Shown here: positions 14,983 through 24,074 of the stretch, in pieces
How positions within the stretch are numbered: the first letter of the stretch is position 1
How the letters are laid out: every line of letters begins with the position of its first letter
Assembly: GCA_050847315.1 (NCBI GenBank)
Contig: CP193791.1
Length of the DNA: 64,000 nucleotides
Strand: one strand, 5' to 3'
Source: Cedecea sp000277545
GTDB lineage: Bacteria > Pseudomonadota > Gammaproteobacteria > Enterobacterales > Enterobacteriaceae
Program-made: the position numbers and the translations under genes
The notes under the pieces: generated by a model
The model's input: only the letters and a program-made list of their open reading frames with translations
Database searches by the model: none
Told to the model about the DNA's origin: nothing

Positions 14983-16395
14983 ATGAAAAAGACTAAAATC
15001 GTTTGCACCATCGGTCCAAAAACCGAATCCGAAGAGATGCTGTCTAAAATGCTCGACGCGGGCATGAACGTTATGCGTCTGAACTTCTCCCACGGTGACT
15101 ATGCAGAACACGGCCAGCGCATCAAAAACCTGCGCAACGTCGTTGCTAAAACAGGTAAAAAAGCCGCTATCCTGCTGGACACCAAAGGGCCAGAAATCCG
15201 TACCATCAAGCTGGAAGGCGGTAACGACGTCTCCCTGAAAGCAGGCCAGACCTTTACCTTCACCACCGACAAATCCGTGGTTGGTAACAGCGAAATCGTC
15301 GCAGTGACCTACGAAGGCTTCACCAATGACCTGACCGTGGGCAACACCGTTCTGGTGGACGATGGCCTGATCGGCATGGAAGTCACCGCCATCGAAGGCA
15401 ACAAAGTTATCTGTAAAGTGCTGAACAACGGCGACCTCGGTGAGAACAAAGGCGTTAACCTGCCGGGCGTGTCCATCGCGCTGCCAGCGCTGGCTGAGAA
15501 AGACAAACAGGATCTGATCTTCGGCTGCGAACAGGGCGTTGACTTCGTGGCAGCCTCCTTCATCCGTAAGCGTTCTGACGTGGTTGAAATTCGTGAGCAC
15601 CTGAAAGCCCACGGCGGCGAGAGGATCCAGATCATCTCCAAGATCGAAAACCAGGAAGGCCTGAACAACTTCGACGAAATCCTCGAAGCATCTGACGGCA
15701 TCATGGTTGCTCGTGGCGACCTGGGCGTTGAAATCCCGGTGGAAGAAGTTATCTTCGCGCAGAAGATGATGATCGAGAAATGCGTTCGTGCACGTAAAGT
15801 GGTGATTACCGCAACCCAGATGCTCGACTCCATGATCAAAAACCCGCGCCCTACCCGCGCAGAAGCCGGTGACGTTGCTAACGCCATCATCGACGGCACC
15901 GACGCAGTGATGCTGTCCGGTGAGTCTGCAAAAGGTAAATACCCGCTGGAAGCTGTGACCATCATGGCAACTATCTGCGAGCGTACCGACCGCGTAATGA
16001 CCAGCCGCCTGGACAACAGCAACGACAGCCGTAAACTGCGCATCACCGAAGCCGTTTGCCGTGGCGCCGTTGAAACCGCAGAAAAACTGGAAGCACCGCT
16101 GATCGTGGTTGCCACCCAGGGCGGTAAATCCGCTAAAGCCGTGCGTAAATACTTCCCGAACGCGACTATTCTGGCGCTGACCACCAACGAAGTAACCGCG
16201 CGTCAGCTGGTGCTGAGCAAAGGCGTTGTCACCCAGATGGTGAAAGAAATTGCCTCCACCGACGACTTCTACCGCCTGGGTAAAGAAGTGGCGCTGGAAA
16301 GCGGCCTGGCTCGTAAAGGCGACATCGTGGTGATGGTTTCTGGTGCGCTGGTCCCAAGCGGCACCACTAACACCGCCTCGGTCCATGTTCTGTAA
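14983..16395 (+). CDS. pykF: Pyruvate kinase I
   Basis: The 470-residue enzyme converts PEP and ADP to pyruvate and ATP and is the fructose-1,6-bisphosphate-activated isozyme. The first residues MKKTKIVCTIGPKTES match E. coli PykF, as does the length. Visible motifs are MRLNFSHGDYAEH (active-site Arg and K+ site), KIENQEGLNNFDEI (catalytic Lys), the metal-binding region MVARGDLGVEIP, and ATQMLDSM. An in-frame extension of 33 codons upstream is rejected because it would overlap the leader. A Cra operator precedes the gene and a strong terminator follows it. Confidence 0.97.
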   Translation: MKKTKIVCTIGPKTESEEMLSKMLDAGMNVMRLNFSHGDYAEHGQRIKNLRNVVAKTGKKAAILLDTKGPEIRTIKLEGGNDVSLKAGQTFTFTTDKSVVGNSEIVAVTYEGFTNDLTVGNTVLVDDGLIGMEVTAIEGNKVICKVLNNGDLGENKGVNLPGVSIALPALAEKDKQDLIFGCEQGVDFVAASFIRKRSDVVEIREHLKAHGGERIQIISKIENQEGLNNFDEILEASDGIMVARGDLGVEIPVEEVIFAQKMMIEKCVRARKVVITATQMLDSMIKNPRPTRAEAGDVANAIIDGTDAVMLSGESAKGKYPLEAVTIMATICERTDRVMTSRLDNSNDSRKLRITEAVCRGAVETAEKLEAPLIVVATQGGKSAKAVRKYFPNATILALTTNEVTARQLVLSKGVVTQMVKEIASTDDFYRLGKEVALESGLARKGDIVVMVSGALVPSGTTNTASVHVL

Positions 16396-16421
16396 TTGAC
16401 TTGTTAACAAGTTTAATTAAC

Positions 16422-16450
16422 AAAAAAGCGCCTTCGGGCGCTTTTTTTAT
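16422..16450 (+). terminator. Terminator after pykF
   Basis: An 11-bp stem (aaaaaagcgcc / ggcgctttttt) closes a TTCG tetraloop and ends in a T run. The next 200 bp up to the lpp promoter hold no recognisable gene. Confidence 0.92.
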
Positions 16451-16653
16451 ATCACTTGCAGTCAGATCTTAATAAAAATGCAAATCGGATTTTACTATTT
16501 AAGCTTACTCTTAATTAAGATGAATCCGATGAAACTCCCCTGTTTTCTCTCTTTTTTTTAACTTTCCGGCTCCGTTCGGTGCTTCTTTGAGCGAACGATC
16601 AAATTTAGGGGTATTCCCGACAAAAAATTATTCTCATCACAAAAAACTTTGTG

Positions 16654-16667
16654 TAATACTTGTAACG
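16654..16667 (+). promoter_or_regulatory. lpp promoter -10 region and start point
   Basis: TAATACT preceded by TGTG forms an extended -10. The G at 16667 matches the mapped lpp start of E. coli and gives the same 38-nt leader to the ATG. The upstream stretch is strongly A/T-rich. Confidence 0.8.
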
Positions 16668-16704
16668 CTACATGGAGATTAACTCAATCTAGAGGGTATT
16701 AATA

Positions 16705-16941
16705 ATGAATCGTACTAAACTGGTACTGGGCGCGGTAATCCTGGCTTCTACTATGCTGGCAGGTTGTTCTTCTAACGCTAAAATCGATCAACTGTCTTCT
16801 GACGTTCAGACTCTGAACGCTAAAGTTGATCAGCTGAGCAACGACGTGAACGCAGTGCGTTCTGACGTTCAGGCTGCTAAAGACGACGCCGCTCGCGCTA
16901 ACCAGCGTCTGGACAACCAGGCTCACTCTTACCGTAAGTAA
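16705..16941 (+). CDS. lpp: Major outer membrane (Braun) lipoprotein Lpp
   Basis: The 78-residue precursor has a signal peptide ending in the lipobox LAGC with Cys21 as the lipidated residue. The mature 58 residues form the trimeric coiled coil and end in Tyr-Arg-Lys, whose terminal Lys is linked to murein by L,D-transpeptidases. Lpp ties the outer membrane to peptidoglycan. Codons are those of a very highly expressed gene. The neighbouring ldtE encodes an L,D-transpeptidase that works on murein cross-links. Confidence 0.98.
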   Translation: MNRTKLVLGAVILASTMLAGCSSNAKIDQLSSDVQTLNAKVDQLSNDVNAVRSDVQAAKDDAARANQRLDNQAHSYRK

Positions 16942-16954
16942 GAGTCACTGGTAT

Positions 16955-16986
16955 AAAATGGCGCACAATGTGCGCCATTTTTTTTG
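16955..16986. terminator. Bidirectional terminator between lpp and ldtE
   Basis: A perfect 12-bp stem (aaaatggcgcac / gtgcgccatttt) with a 3-nt loop is flanked by T-rich ends on both strands. Confidence 0.92.
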
Positions 16987-17007
16987 CCTGTCATTTATCC
17001 CCGCCGG

Positions 17008-18006
17008 CTACTGTGTCGCGCTAGTCGCCTCTTCAGCATTTACCACGCCATTCCTCGCCGACTGCACCGCCATCGTTGCCGCAGGTGTTTGCCCCGCAGA
17101 GACCACAACGGGATACCCCGCACGCCTGTATAGCGCCTTCTCCACTAACGCTTTCTCCACGCCGCTACCGGCCCGGAACTCGCTAAAGCCCGCGGGAAGC
17201 ACGTAAGGCATAGTCTGCGTGTTCTGCTGCTCATCCTGAGAAAGCGGCCGATGGACTTCGACGTAGCGAACGCCGTTTGGCTCAACGGAGAATTTCACCG
17301 GATCGTTAATCACCCGCACCGTCGTGCCAGTTTTCGTTTGCTCAAACAGGGTTTTGATGTCGGGGGCATTCATTCTGATACAACCGGAGCTGACGCGCAG
17401 CCCCACACTGTCCGGCGCGCTGGTGCCGTGGATCAGGTACTCGCCATTGCCGTAGGCCAGCCGCATGGCGAATCTCCCCAGCGGGTTATTAGGCCCGGCA
17501 GGCACGACGGGCGGCAGCTTGATCCCTTTTTCCAGGGAGCGCTGGCGAATACCGGCGGTAGGTGTCCAGGTAGGGTTGGGGATCTTTTGCCCAATCCTGG
17601 TGGTCATCAGCGGCGTCTCCAGCCCCTGCAGACCAATACCAATCGGATAAACCTGCACAATGTTTTGTCCTGGCGGGAAGTAATACAGCCGCAGCTCGGC
17701 AAGATTCACCACAATCCCCTCGCGCGGCACGTCCGGCAGCAGCAGCTGGCTGGGGATGGTTAGCACCGTGCCGGGTTTAGGCACTGGCGCAATGGTGTTA
17801 TTGGCCTCCAGCAGCAGCATCGCACCGGTGTCAAAACGCCGGGCAATAGCCTGCAGGTTACGATCGCCTGCCTGTACGGTATAAGTCTGGTTTTGGCCAA
17901 TCAGGCGGCTGCCTTCCGGCGGTAAGGGATAATCGAGGGCTAAAGCGGGCTGAATGGCGCTCAGAGCGCCGATAATGGCCAGTGTGAGTAAAGACGCGTA
18001 TTTCAT
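17008..18006 (-). CDS. ldtE: L,D-transpeptidase LdtE (YnhG)
   Basis: The 332-residue periplasmic enzyme has a signal peptide (about residues 1-23, ending ALA), a LysM-like domain (TYTVQAGDRNLQAIARRF) and a YkuD catalytic domain with the HGT...SSGCIRM signature; the nucleophile is Cys209. LdtE forms 3-3 (mDap-mDap) cross-links in murein. The start MKYASLLTLA was preferred over an in-frame start 25 codons upstream because it gives a proper signal peptide and the E. coli-like length. It lies 109 bp downstream of the suf operon on the same strand, separated by a hairpin. Confidence 0.94.
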   Translation of the reverse strand: MKYASLLTLAIIGALSAIQPALALDYPLPPEGSRLIGQNQTYTVQAGDRNLQAIARRFDTGAMLLLEANNTIAPVPKPGTVLTIPSQLLLPDVPREGIVVNLAELRLYYFPPGQNIVQVYPIGIGLQGLETPLMTTRIGQKIPNPTWTPTAGIRQRSLEKGIKLPPVVPAGPNNPLGRFAMRLAYGNGEYLIHGTSAPDSVGLRVSSGCIRMNAPDIKTLFEQTKTGTTVRVINDPVKFSVEPNGVRYVEVHRPLSQDEQQNTQTMPYVLPAGFSEFRAGSGVEKALVEKALYRRAGYPVVVSAGQTPAATMAVQSARNGVVNAEEATSATQ

Positions 18007-18057
18007 ACTTTTTATTCCTGTAGTCGCGCTGGCGAGCGCCAGCAGGCTGAAAGACAA

Positions 18058-18079
18058 GCGAGGCAGAAAACCGCCTCGC
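18058..18079 (-). terminator. Hairpin after sufE, possible end of the suf operon
   Basis: A 7-bp stem (gcgaggc / gcctcgc) lies between sufE and ldtE. On the minus strand it is followed by TTGTCTTT, a weak T tract. Confidence 0.5.
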
Positions 18080-18115
18080 AAAACAGGACCATAGGTATGA
18101 TTAAGTTTAGCTAAC

Positions 18116-18532
18116 TTAAATGAGATTGGTGGCTTGGTTGCGAATTGCGCGAATCATCGCTTCCAGCCCCTGAGAGCGGGACGGCGTCAGATGCTGTGCG
18201 AGCGCCATTTTTTCAAACCACGGGCGCACATCAAACGCCACGATATCCTGCGGCGTCATTTGCTGATAGAGAATAAATACGATAGCGATCAGCCCTTTAA
18301 CGATAGCGGCATCGCTGTCACCCTCCAGCGTAATCACCCCATCGGGCTGCTGGTGCATGACTATCCATACCTGGCTCTGGCAGCCCTGAATAATATGTTC
18401 AGGCTTGTGTTGCTCCGCCGCCAGTTCCGGCAGGCGGCTGCCCAGTTCGATAATGTAGAGATACTTCTCTTCCCAGTCCGCACAGCGGCTGAAATTTTTT
18501 AGCAGTTTGTCTTTATCCGGCAGCGTGGCCAT
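18116..18532 (-). CDS. sufE: Cysteine desulfuration protein SufE
   Basis: The 138-residue protein has E. coli SufE length. Its Cys51 (IIQGCQSQVW) accepts persulfide sulfur from SufS and passes it to the SufBCD scaffold. The start MATLPDKDKL is preceded by sufS with an 11-bp gap. It is the last gene of the sufABCDSE transcription unit, which builds Fe-S clusters under iron limitation and oxidative stress. Confidence 0.97.
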   Translation of the reverse strand: MATLPDKDKLLKNFSRCADWEEKYLYIIELGSRLPELAAEQHKPEHIIQGCQSQVWIVMHQQPDGVITLEGDSDAAIVKGLIAIVFILYQQMTPQDIVAFDVRPWFEKMALAQHLTPSRSQGLEAMIRAIRNQATNLI

Positions 18533-18543
18533 GACCGTCTCCG

Positions 18544-19764
18544 TTATCCTAACAGGCTGTGGATACGCTGCAGGCCGGCGACCAGGCGATCCACTTCTTG
18601 TTCGGTATTGTACATGGCAAAGGAGGCGCGGCACATGGCCGGGACGCTGTAGAACGCCATCAGCGGCATGGCGCAATGGTGCCCGGTGCGAACCGCGATG
18701 CCGTAGTTGTCGAGGAAGCTGCCGACGTCATAGGCATGATGTTTCCCGAGATTAAACGCCAACACACCACGGCGCTCTGCCGGGCCGTATACGGTGAGAT
18801 CGGGCACGGCCTGCAGCGCGTGTTGAGCATAGCGCATCAGGTTGCGTTCATACTCGCCAATCGCCTCCATGCCCAGCCCTTCAACGTAGCTCAACGCTGC
18901 CCCAAGGCCGATAATGCCAGCCGTGTTTGGCGTCCCGGCTTCAAAGCGCCACGGGGCTGCGGCGTAAGTCGTCCCTGCAGTCAGGCTGACGGTAGCAATC
19001 ATCGACCCACCGCCTTCCCATGGCGGCATATCCTGCAGAATGCTTTCTTTCACATACAACACGCCAATCCCCGTTGGCCCGTAAATCTTGTGCCCGGAGA
19101 AAAGATAAAAATCGCAGTCCAGCGCCGCCACATCCGTGACGTGGTGCATCACCGCTTGTGCGCCATCCACCAGCACTTTGACGCCCGCCTGATGCGCGGT
19201 AGCGATCATCTCCTTCACCGGGTTTTCGGTACCGAGCACGTTAGAAACGTGGGCAATCGCCAACAGTTTTGTGCGCTCGTCAATCAGCGTCGGGAAGACA
19301 TCAAGCTGCAGCGTGCCGTCCTGGTTGAGCGGGATAACGCGCAGCTCCGCGCCGGTACGCTCACACAACATCTGCCACGGCACGATGTTAGCGTGGTGTT
19401 CCATGGCGCTGATGATGATGTTATCCCCGGGCTGGACGTTGGCGCTGCCCCAGCTATTGGCCACGAGGTTTATCCCCTCGGTGGTGCCACGCACAAAGAC
19501 AATCTCTTCCGGTTTTGCCGCGTTGATAAAGCGTGCCGCCTGACTGCGCACGTTTTCCATCAGGGTGGTTGCTTCTGCGCTCAGAGTATGAATGCCACGG
19601 TGCACTGCGGCATACCCATGGCGATAAAACTCAAGCTCGGCGTCAATCACCGCCTGTGGTTTCTGCGCGCTGGCGGCGCTGTCCAGATAGGCCAGCGGCT
19701 GGCCGTTGACCTCACGGCTCAGAATCGGGAAATCAGCCCTGACCTGCTCAATTGAAAAACTCAT
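18544..19764 (-). CDS. sufS: Cysteine desulfurase SufS
   Basis: The 406-residue enzyme uses pyridoxal phosphate to remove sulfur from L-cysteine, giving alanine and an enzyme persulfide. The PLP Lys226 is visible in FSGHKIYGP and the persulfide Cys364 in RTGHHCAMP, both at E. coli positions. The related selenocysteine lyase activity of the family is also possible. The start overlaps the sufD stop by 4 nt, indicating translational coupling. Confidence 0.97.
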   Translation of the reverse strand: MSFSIEQVRADFPILSREVNGQPLAYLDSAASAQKPQAVIDAELEFYRHGYAAVHRGIHTLSAEATTLMENVRSQAARFINAAKPEEIVFVRGTTEGINLVANSWGSANVQPGDNIIISAMEHHANIVPWQMLCERTGAELRVIPLNQDGTLQLDVFPTLIDERTKLLAIAHVSNVLGTENPVKEMIATAHQAGVKVLVDGAQAVMHHVTDVAALDCDFYLFSGHKIYGPTGIGVLYVKESILQDMPPWEGGGSMIATVSLTAGTTYAAAPWRFEAGTPNTAGIIGLGAALSYVEGLGMEAIGEYERNLMRYAQHALQAVPDLTVYGPAERRGVLAFNLGKHHAYDVGSFLDNYGIAVRTGHHCAMPLMAFYSVPAMCRASFAMYNTEQEVDRLVAGLQRIHSLLG

Positions 19765-21041
19765 GCCTCGCCCCCTGCAAAGCGCCGGGCGATACGTGCC
19801 AGCACCTGCTGTTTTAAGGCCTCGTCGCGAATACTTTCGGTAAGCTCTGCGGCAAAGGCGAAGATTATCATCTGCTGTGCAGCCTGTTCGCTGATACCAC
19901 GGGAGCGCAGGTAGAACATCTGTTCGTCATCAATGCGCCCAATGGTTGCGCCATGGCTGCACTTCACGTCATCGGCGTAGATTTCCAGCTGTGGCTTGGT
20001 GTCCACCTCCGCCAGGCGGCCAAGCAACAGGTTATTGTTGGTCATCTGCCCGTCGGTTTTAATCGCGTGCTGAGCCACTTTGATCATGCCGTTAAACACC
20101 GCCCGGCCCTTATCACGCACGATGGTTTTATGCAGCTGGCGGCTGTTGCAGTAGCCCTTGTTGTGCTCAAGCCAGGTTCGGGTGTCGCACACCTCGTTAT
20201 TTACCGGCAGCGCCAGACTGTTGATGTGCAGCTGGTTGTTCTCGCCGTTAAGCTGCGTGCTGGTGTTGTGGCGCAGCACTGCGGCCCCCAACAGGAAGCT
20301 GTGGCTGCTCACCGCCGAGTCCTGCTCAATCAGTAGATCGTTGTGCGCAAAGTGGTAGCTGGCGGCATTTTCAAACGCCAGCTTGTAGTGGCTAAGCTGC
20401 GCGTTGGCGGCCACTTCGGCGGTAAATCGTGCGCCGGTGAAATGCGCCGCCTCGTCAAGGCTGACGAAGTGCTCCATCACCGTGGCCTGAGCGCCCTGCT
20501 CAAGGATCAGGTGGTGACGGTAATGCGCCGTCGCCATCTCCTGCGCCTTGCTGCCGCGCGTGACGTGCATCAGCAACAGCGCTTTTTCAGGCTGCGTGTT
20601 ACGCGCCACGCGGATATGCGTCACGGTCTCCGCCAGGCTTTCCGTCAGGTGCAGGAACACTTCGCCCTGAACCGGCGCGGGCAGCGTCTGGCGGTTATCG
20701 TCGATACTTATCACAAAACCGCTGTCGGCGATGTCATCGCTCAGTTCGGCGCTGAAACGCCCGTCAACAAACACCAGCCGCAGCGCGTCTACAGGCAGGG
20801 CAAGCTCGTCACGCTGTTGCGCACTTAAAGGCGACTGAGGCGCAAAGACAAACTGGTTATTCAGCAACCCGTCGAGCGGCGTGTATTTCCAGTTTTCATG
20901 CTTGCGTGTCGGTAAACCCAGGCGCAACAGCTGCTGCATATGCTGCTGGGCCACCTGCGAGCGGCCCGTGCCCTGAGCTTCAAACAGATGATGCCACTGC
21001 TGGAGCGCGTTGCCGTTACTGCTGTTCGGTAAGCCAGCCAT
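19761..21041 (-). CDS. sufD: Fe-S cluster assembly protein SufD
   Basis: The 426-residue protein is a SufB/SufD-type beta-helix scaffold subunit. The C-terminal conserved segment CSHGATIGRIDDEQMFYLRSRGI is present, with the His known to matter for cluster assembly. SufD forms the SufBC2D complex and helps iron entry. The start lies inside the end of sufC (26-bp overlap), so the two are translationally coupled. Length is within a few residues of E. coli SufD. Confidence 0.96.
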   Translation of the reverse strand: MAGLPNSSNGNALQQWHHLFEAQGTGRSQVAQQHMQQLLRLGLPTRKHENWKYTPLDGLLNNQFVFAPQSPLSAQQRDELALPVDALRLVFVDGRFSAELSDDIADSGFVISIDDNRQTLPAPVQGEVFLHLTESLAETVTHIRVARNTQPEKALLLMHVTRGSKAQEMATAHYRHHLILEQGAQATVMEHFVSLDEAAHFTGARFTAEVAANAQLSHYKLAFENAASYHFAHNDLLIEQDSAVSSHSFLLGAAVLRHNTSTQLNGENNQLHINSLALPVNNEVCDTRTWLEHNKGYCNSRQLHKTIVRDKGRAVFNGMIKVAQHAIKTDGQMTNNNLLLGRLAEVDTKPQLEIYADDVKCSHGATIGRIDDEQMFYLRSRGISEQAAQQMIIFAFAAELTESIRDEALKQQVLARIARRFAGGEA

Positions 21042-21762
21042 AACCCTGCTCCTCCAGTTGTTTCACCAGGCTGAAATCGCCAGATTTAACGATGCGCCCC
21101 TGATACAGCACGTGAACAAAGTCCGGCTTGATGTAGTCGAGGATACGCTGGTAGTGGGTGACCACGATAAATGAACGCTTGCCGTCACGCAGCGAGTTAA
21201 CGCCTTCGGCCACAATCTTCAGGGCATCAATATCCAGCCCGGAGTCGGTTTCATCGAGAATACACAGCTCCGGCTCCAGCACCGCCATTTGCAGAATGTC
21301 GTTACGCTTTTTCTCGCCGCCGGAGAAGCCGACGTTCACCGAGCGGGTAAGTAAATCTTCCGGCATTTGCAGCAGCTTGATTTTCTCTTCCATCAGATCC
21401 TGAAAATCAAAGCGATCCAGCGACTCGAGGCCCCGGTATTCCCGCACCGCATTCAGCGCGGTTTGCAGGAAGAACTGGTTGCTGACGCCGGGAATTTCCA
21501 CCGGGTACTGGAAGGCCATAAAAATACCTTCGCCGGAGCGGTCTTCCGGCGACAGTTCCAGCAGGTCTTTGCCGTTGAACTGCACCGAGCCGCCGGTCAC
21601 TTCGTAGTCTTCACGACCGGCAAGCGTGGCGGATAAGGTACTTTTCCCGGAGCCGTTTGGCCCCATGATGGCGTGAACTTCGCCCGGCTTCACTTCGAGG
21701 TTTAAGCCACGCAGGATCTCTTTATCCTCAACGCTGACCTGTAAATCTTTAATGCTTAACAT
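21016..21762 (-). CDS. sufC: Fe-S assembly ATPase SufC
   Basis: The 248-residue ABC-type ATPase has Walker A GPNGSGKST (residues 35-43), the signature SGGEKKR and Walker B LCILDETDSGLDIDA, where the Asp after Glu (DETD) is characteristic of SufC. It is soluble and powers conformational change in SufBC2D rather than transport. An AAGGGAAAAC sequence precedes the ATG. Confidence 0.97.
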   Translation of the reverse strand: MLSIKDLQVSVEDKEILRGLNLEVKPGEVHAIMGPNGSGKSTLSATLAGREDYEVTGGSVQFNGKDLLELSPEDRSGEGIFMAFQYPVEIPGVSNQFFLQTALNAVREYRGLESLDRFDFQDLMEEKIKLLQMPEDLLTRSVNVGFSGGEKKRNDILQMAVLEPELCILDETDSGLDIDALKIVAEGVNSLRDGKRSFIVVTHYQRILDYIKPDFVHVLYQGRIVKSGDFSLVKQLEEQGYGWLTEQQ

Positions 21763-21778
21763 AGTTTTCCCTTAATCC

Positions 21779-23260
21779 TTAACCGACGCTGTGTTCGAGG
21801 CTGATGGCTAATAATTTTTGTGCTTCCACCGCGAATTCGAGCGGTAACTCTGAGAACACGTCTTTGCAGAACCCGTTGACGATCATCGAGATGGCGTCAT
21901 CTTCGCTGATGCCACGCTGCAGGCAGTAGAACAGCTGATCTTCACCAATGCGCGACGTGGTCGCTTCGTGCTCCAGCTGCGCCGTGTTGTTGCGGCACTC
22001 CACGTACGGGAAGGTGTGCGCCCCGCTGTCCGGCCCGATCAACATCGAGTCGCACTGGGTGAAGTTACGAGCGTTGGTCGCGGTGGGCATGATTTTCACC
22101 AGGCCGCGGTAGCTGTTCTGGCTATGACCGGCGGAGATCCCTTTCGAGATGATCGTCGATTTGGTGTTCTTGCCGATGTGGATCATTTTGGTGCCGGTGT
22201 CCGCCTGCTGATGGCCGGAGGTCAGCGCCACGGAGAAGAACTCGCCGATGGAGTTGTCGCCACGCAGGATCACGCTCGGGTACTTCCAGGTGATGGCAGA
22301 GCCAGTTTCTGACTGTGTCCAGGACATCTTACTGTTCTCACCTTCGCACAGGGCGCGCTTGGTGACGAAGTTCAGGATGCCGCCGGTGTTGTTATCCCCC
22401 GGGAACCAGTTTTGCACCGTGGAGTACTTCACTTCCGCATCGCGGTGAATAATCACTTCCACTACGGCGGCGTGGAGCTGGTAGCTGTCGCGCACTGGTG
22501 CAGAACAGCCCTCGATGTAGCTCACATAGCTGCCTTCATCCGCCACTAAAATAGTGCGCTCGAACTGACCGGTTTTTTCCGCGTTGATACGGAAATAGGT
22601 GGACAGCTCCATCGGGCAGCGCACGCCTTTCGGGATGTAAATAAAGGTGCCGTCAGAGGCCACCGCGGCGTTAAGCGCGGCGAAGAAGTTATCGTTAGAC
22701 GGCACCACGGTACCCAGGTATTTTTTGACCAGTTCCGGGTAATCGTGAATCGCCTCGCCGAAGGAGCAGAAGATAATGCCCTGCTCGGAGAGTTTTTCGC
22801 GGTAAGTGGTTGCCACAGACACGGAGTCAAAAATGGCGTCAACAGCCACTTCGCTACCTTCGCGCACCGGTACACCAAGCTGCTTAAACGCGTCTTCGAC
22901 TTCGTTAGTCAGGAAGGCGTTTGGCGGCTGCTGAACCGCGCCGGGCTGGGACGCACAGGTGTCGTCGCAGCTCCCGCAGGATGGCGCAGAGTAATAGCTG
23001 TAATCCTGGTAATTCAGTTTGTCGTAATTCGCCTTCAGCCAGTGCGGCTCTTCCATTTTCAACCATGCATGGAAGGCGTTGAGACGAAACTCCAGCATCC
23101 ATTCGGGCTCGTTACGACGGGCAGAGATTGCCCGAACCACCTCTTCGTTTATGCCCTTCGCCAGCTGCTCGGTCTGCAGCTCGGTGAAAAAGCCCTCTTT
23201 ATAATTGAGGTTGCCGGTCCAGGTTTTGACATCGTCAGTTGCTTCAGTATTACGAGACAT
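21779..23260 (-). CDS. sufB: Fe-S cluster assembly scaffold SufB
   Basis: The 493-residue protein is the main scaffold on which the nascent Fe-S cluster forms. The N-terminal CxxCxxxC-type motif (SCGSCDDTC) and the conserved NFTQCDSMLIG segment, with the functional Cys near residue 405, are present. The start MSRNTEAT is chosen over one 13 codons upstream because it matches the family and leaves an 8-bp gap to sufA. Confidence 0.97.
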   Translation of the reverse strand: MSRNTEATDDVKTWTGNLNYKEGFFTELQTEQLAKGINEEVVRAISARRNEPEWMLEFRLNAFHAWLKMEEPHWLKANYDKLNYQDYSYYSAPSCGSCDDTCASQPGAVQQPPNAFLTNEVEDAFKQLGVPVREGSEVAVDAIFDSVSVATTYREKLSEQGIIFCSFGEAIHDYPELVKKYLGTVVPSNDNFFAALNAAVASDGTFIYIPKGVRCPMELSTYFRINAEKTGQFERTILVADEGSYVSYIEGCSAPVRDSYQLHAAVVEVIIHRDAEVKYSTVQNWFPGDNNTGGILNFVTKRALCEGENSKMSWTQSETGSAITWKYPSVILRGDNSIGEFFSVALTSGHQQADTGTKMIHIGKNTKSTIISKGISAGHSQNSYRGLVKIMPTATNARNFTQCDSMLIGPDSGAHTFPYVECRNNTAQLEHEATTSRIGEDQLFYCLQRGISEDDAISMIVNGFCKDVFSELPLEFAVEAQKLLAISLEHSVG

Positions 23261-23268
23261 AGTACCGC

Positions 23269-23637
23269 CTATACCCCAAAGCTTTCGCCGCAGCCGCATT
23301 CGTGCTGCGCTTTCGGGTTATTAAATTTAAAGATCTGATTCAGGCCTTCACGCACGTAATCCACTTCCGTGCCGTCGATAAAAGGCATGGCGGAGAGCGG
23401 CACCCACAGGCGCGCGCCGTCAAACTCATAGACCAGATCGTCCGGCTTCGGCTCGGTGACTGTGTCCAGCACGTAGCCAAAGCCAGCGCAGCCCGTCTGT
23501 TTAATACTCAGGCGGATGCCTTTAAGCTCGGGTTGTTTGGCGGCCAGATCGCGGATATGCGCGCTCGCGGCCGGGGTCAGGGTCAGCCCCTGCCAGGCAA
23601 AATCATTGGGATCAAAGGAACCGGTTTGCACATCCAT
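23269..23637 (-). CDS. sufA: Fe-S carrier SufA (A-type)
   Basis: The 122-residue A-type carrier accepts clusters from SufBCD and delivers them to apoproteins. The three ligand cysteines are seen as TGCAGFGY and, near the C-terminus, ECGCGESF. It is the first gene of the operon. The upstream region holds a strong Fur box. E. coli suf is also induced by OxyR and IscR, whose sites I could not place. Confidence 0.96.
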   Translation of the reverse strand: MDVQTGSFDPNDFAWQGLTLTPAASAHIRDLAAKQPELKGIRLSIKQTGCAGFGYVLDTVTEPKPDDLVYEFDGARLWVPLSAMPFIDGTEVDYVREGLNQIFKFNNPKAQHECGCGESFGV

Positions 23638-23681
23638 TCTTCACCTCATTATTCTCTGCGCCCGAAGGCCGATACCCTTAT

Positions 23682-23700
23682 GTTAATGATAACAATTATC
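23682..23700 (-). promoter_or_regulatory. Fur box upstream of sufA
   Basis: GTTAATGATAACAATTATC matches 16 of 19 positions of the consensus GATAATGATAATCATTATC. It lies 45 bp upstream of sufA, consistent with Fur repression of the operon. Confidence 0.85.
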
Positions 23701-24074
23701 AATACAACGTTATGAAAACAGGGGTATTCGCGAAACGCTGGTTTTTTGGGCGTCTTTACTAAGGATAGACCGTCATGAAACTCTTGCCGATGGCGAAAAG
23801 AGCTGTTTAAGCTACTGGTGTAAAAGGAAATATCAAAGATGAAAAACGCCTGAAGCGGGCAAGACAAAAGATGTATAGAAAATATCTATTTATGTGATTG
23901 GAAGCGCACTGAATGCCAAAGGGCACCGACAAAGTACCAATAATTTTCAGTTTTACGGGAACAAGAAGAGGTGCGGTCGCAGGGGGATTAAGGTATCTGT
24001 TCAGGAAAATCCGCCCCCTGGTTACCAGGGCATAAGGTTAACCAGGGGAACTGAGTTAGCTATGTTGAGCTGCA
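23701..24074. other. Gene-free interval between the suf operon and the adhesin gene
   Basis: I see no convincing gene here. A 65-codon frame at 23894-24091 runs into the 3' end of the opposite adhesin gene and has no ribosome site. The only clear structure is the inverted repeat at 24015-24048. Confidence 0.5.
24015..24048 (-). terminator. Inverted repeat downstream of the adhesin gene
   Basis: Perfect 10-bp arms (cccctggtta / taaccagggg) flank 14 nt that themselves contain a competing CCAGGG. It lies 26 bp past the adhesin stop on the minus strand and could be its terminator. The T tract afterwards (GGATTTTCC) is short. Confidence 0.45.

Noticed and set aside
14893..16410. 505-codon open frame on the strand opposite pykF
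   Set aside because: It mirrors the codon use of the highly expressed pykF gene and its translation is rich in Phe, His and Val without any domain. No ribosome site was found.
18559..19755. 398-codon open frame opposite sufS
   Set aside because: Shadow of sufS, whose catalytic residues are all in place; the opposite translation has no motif.
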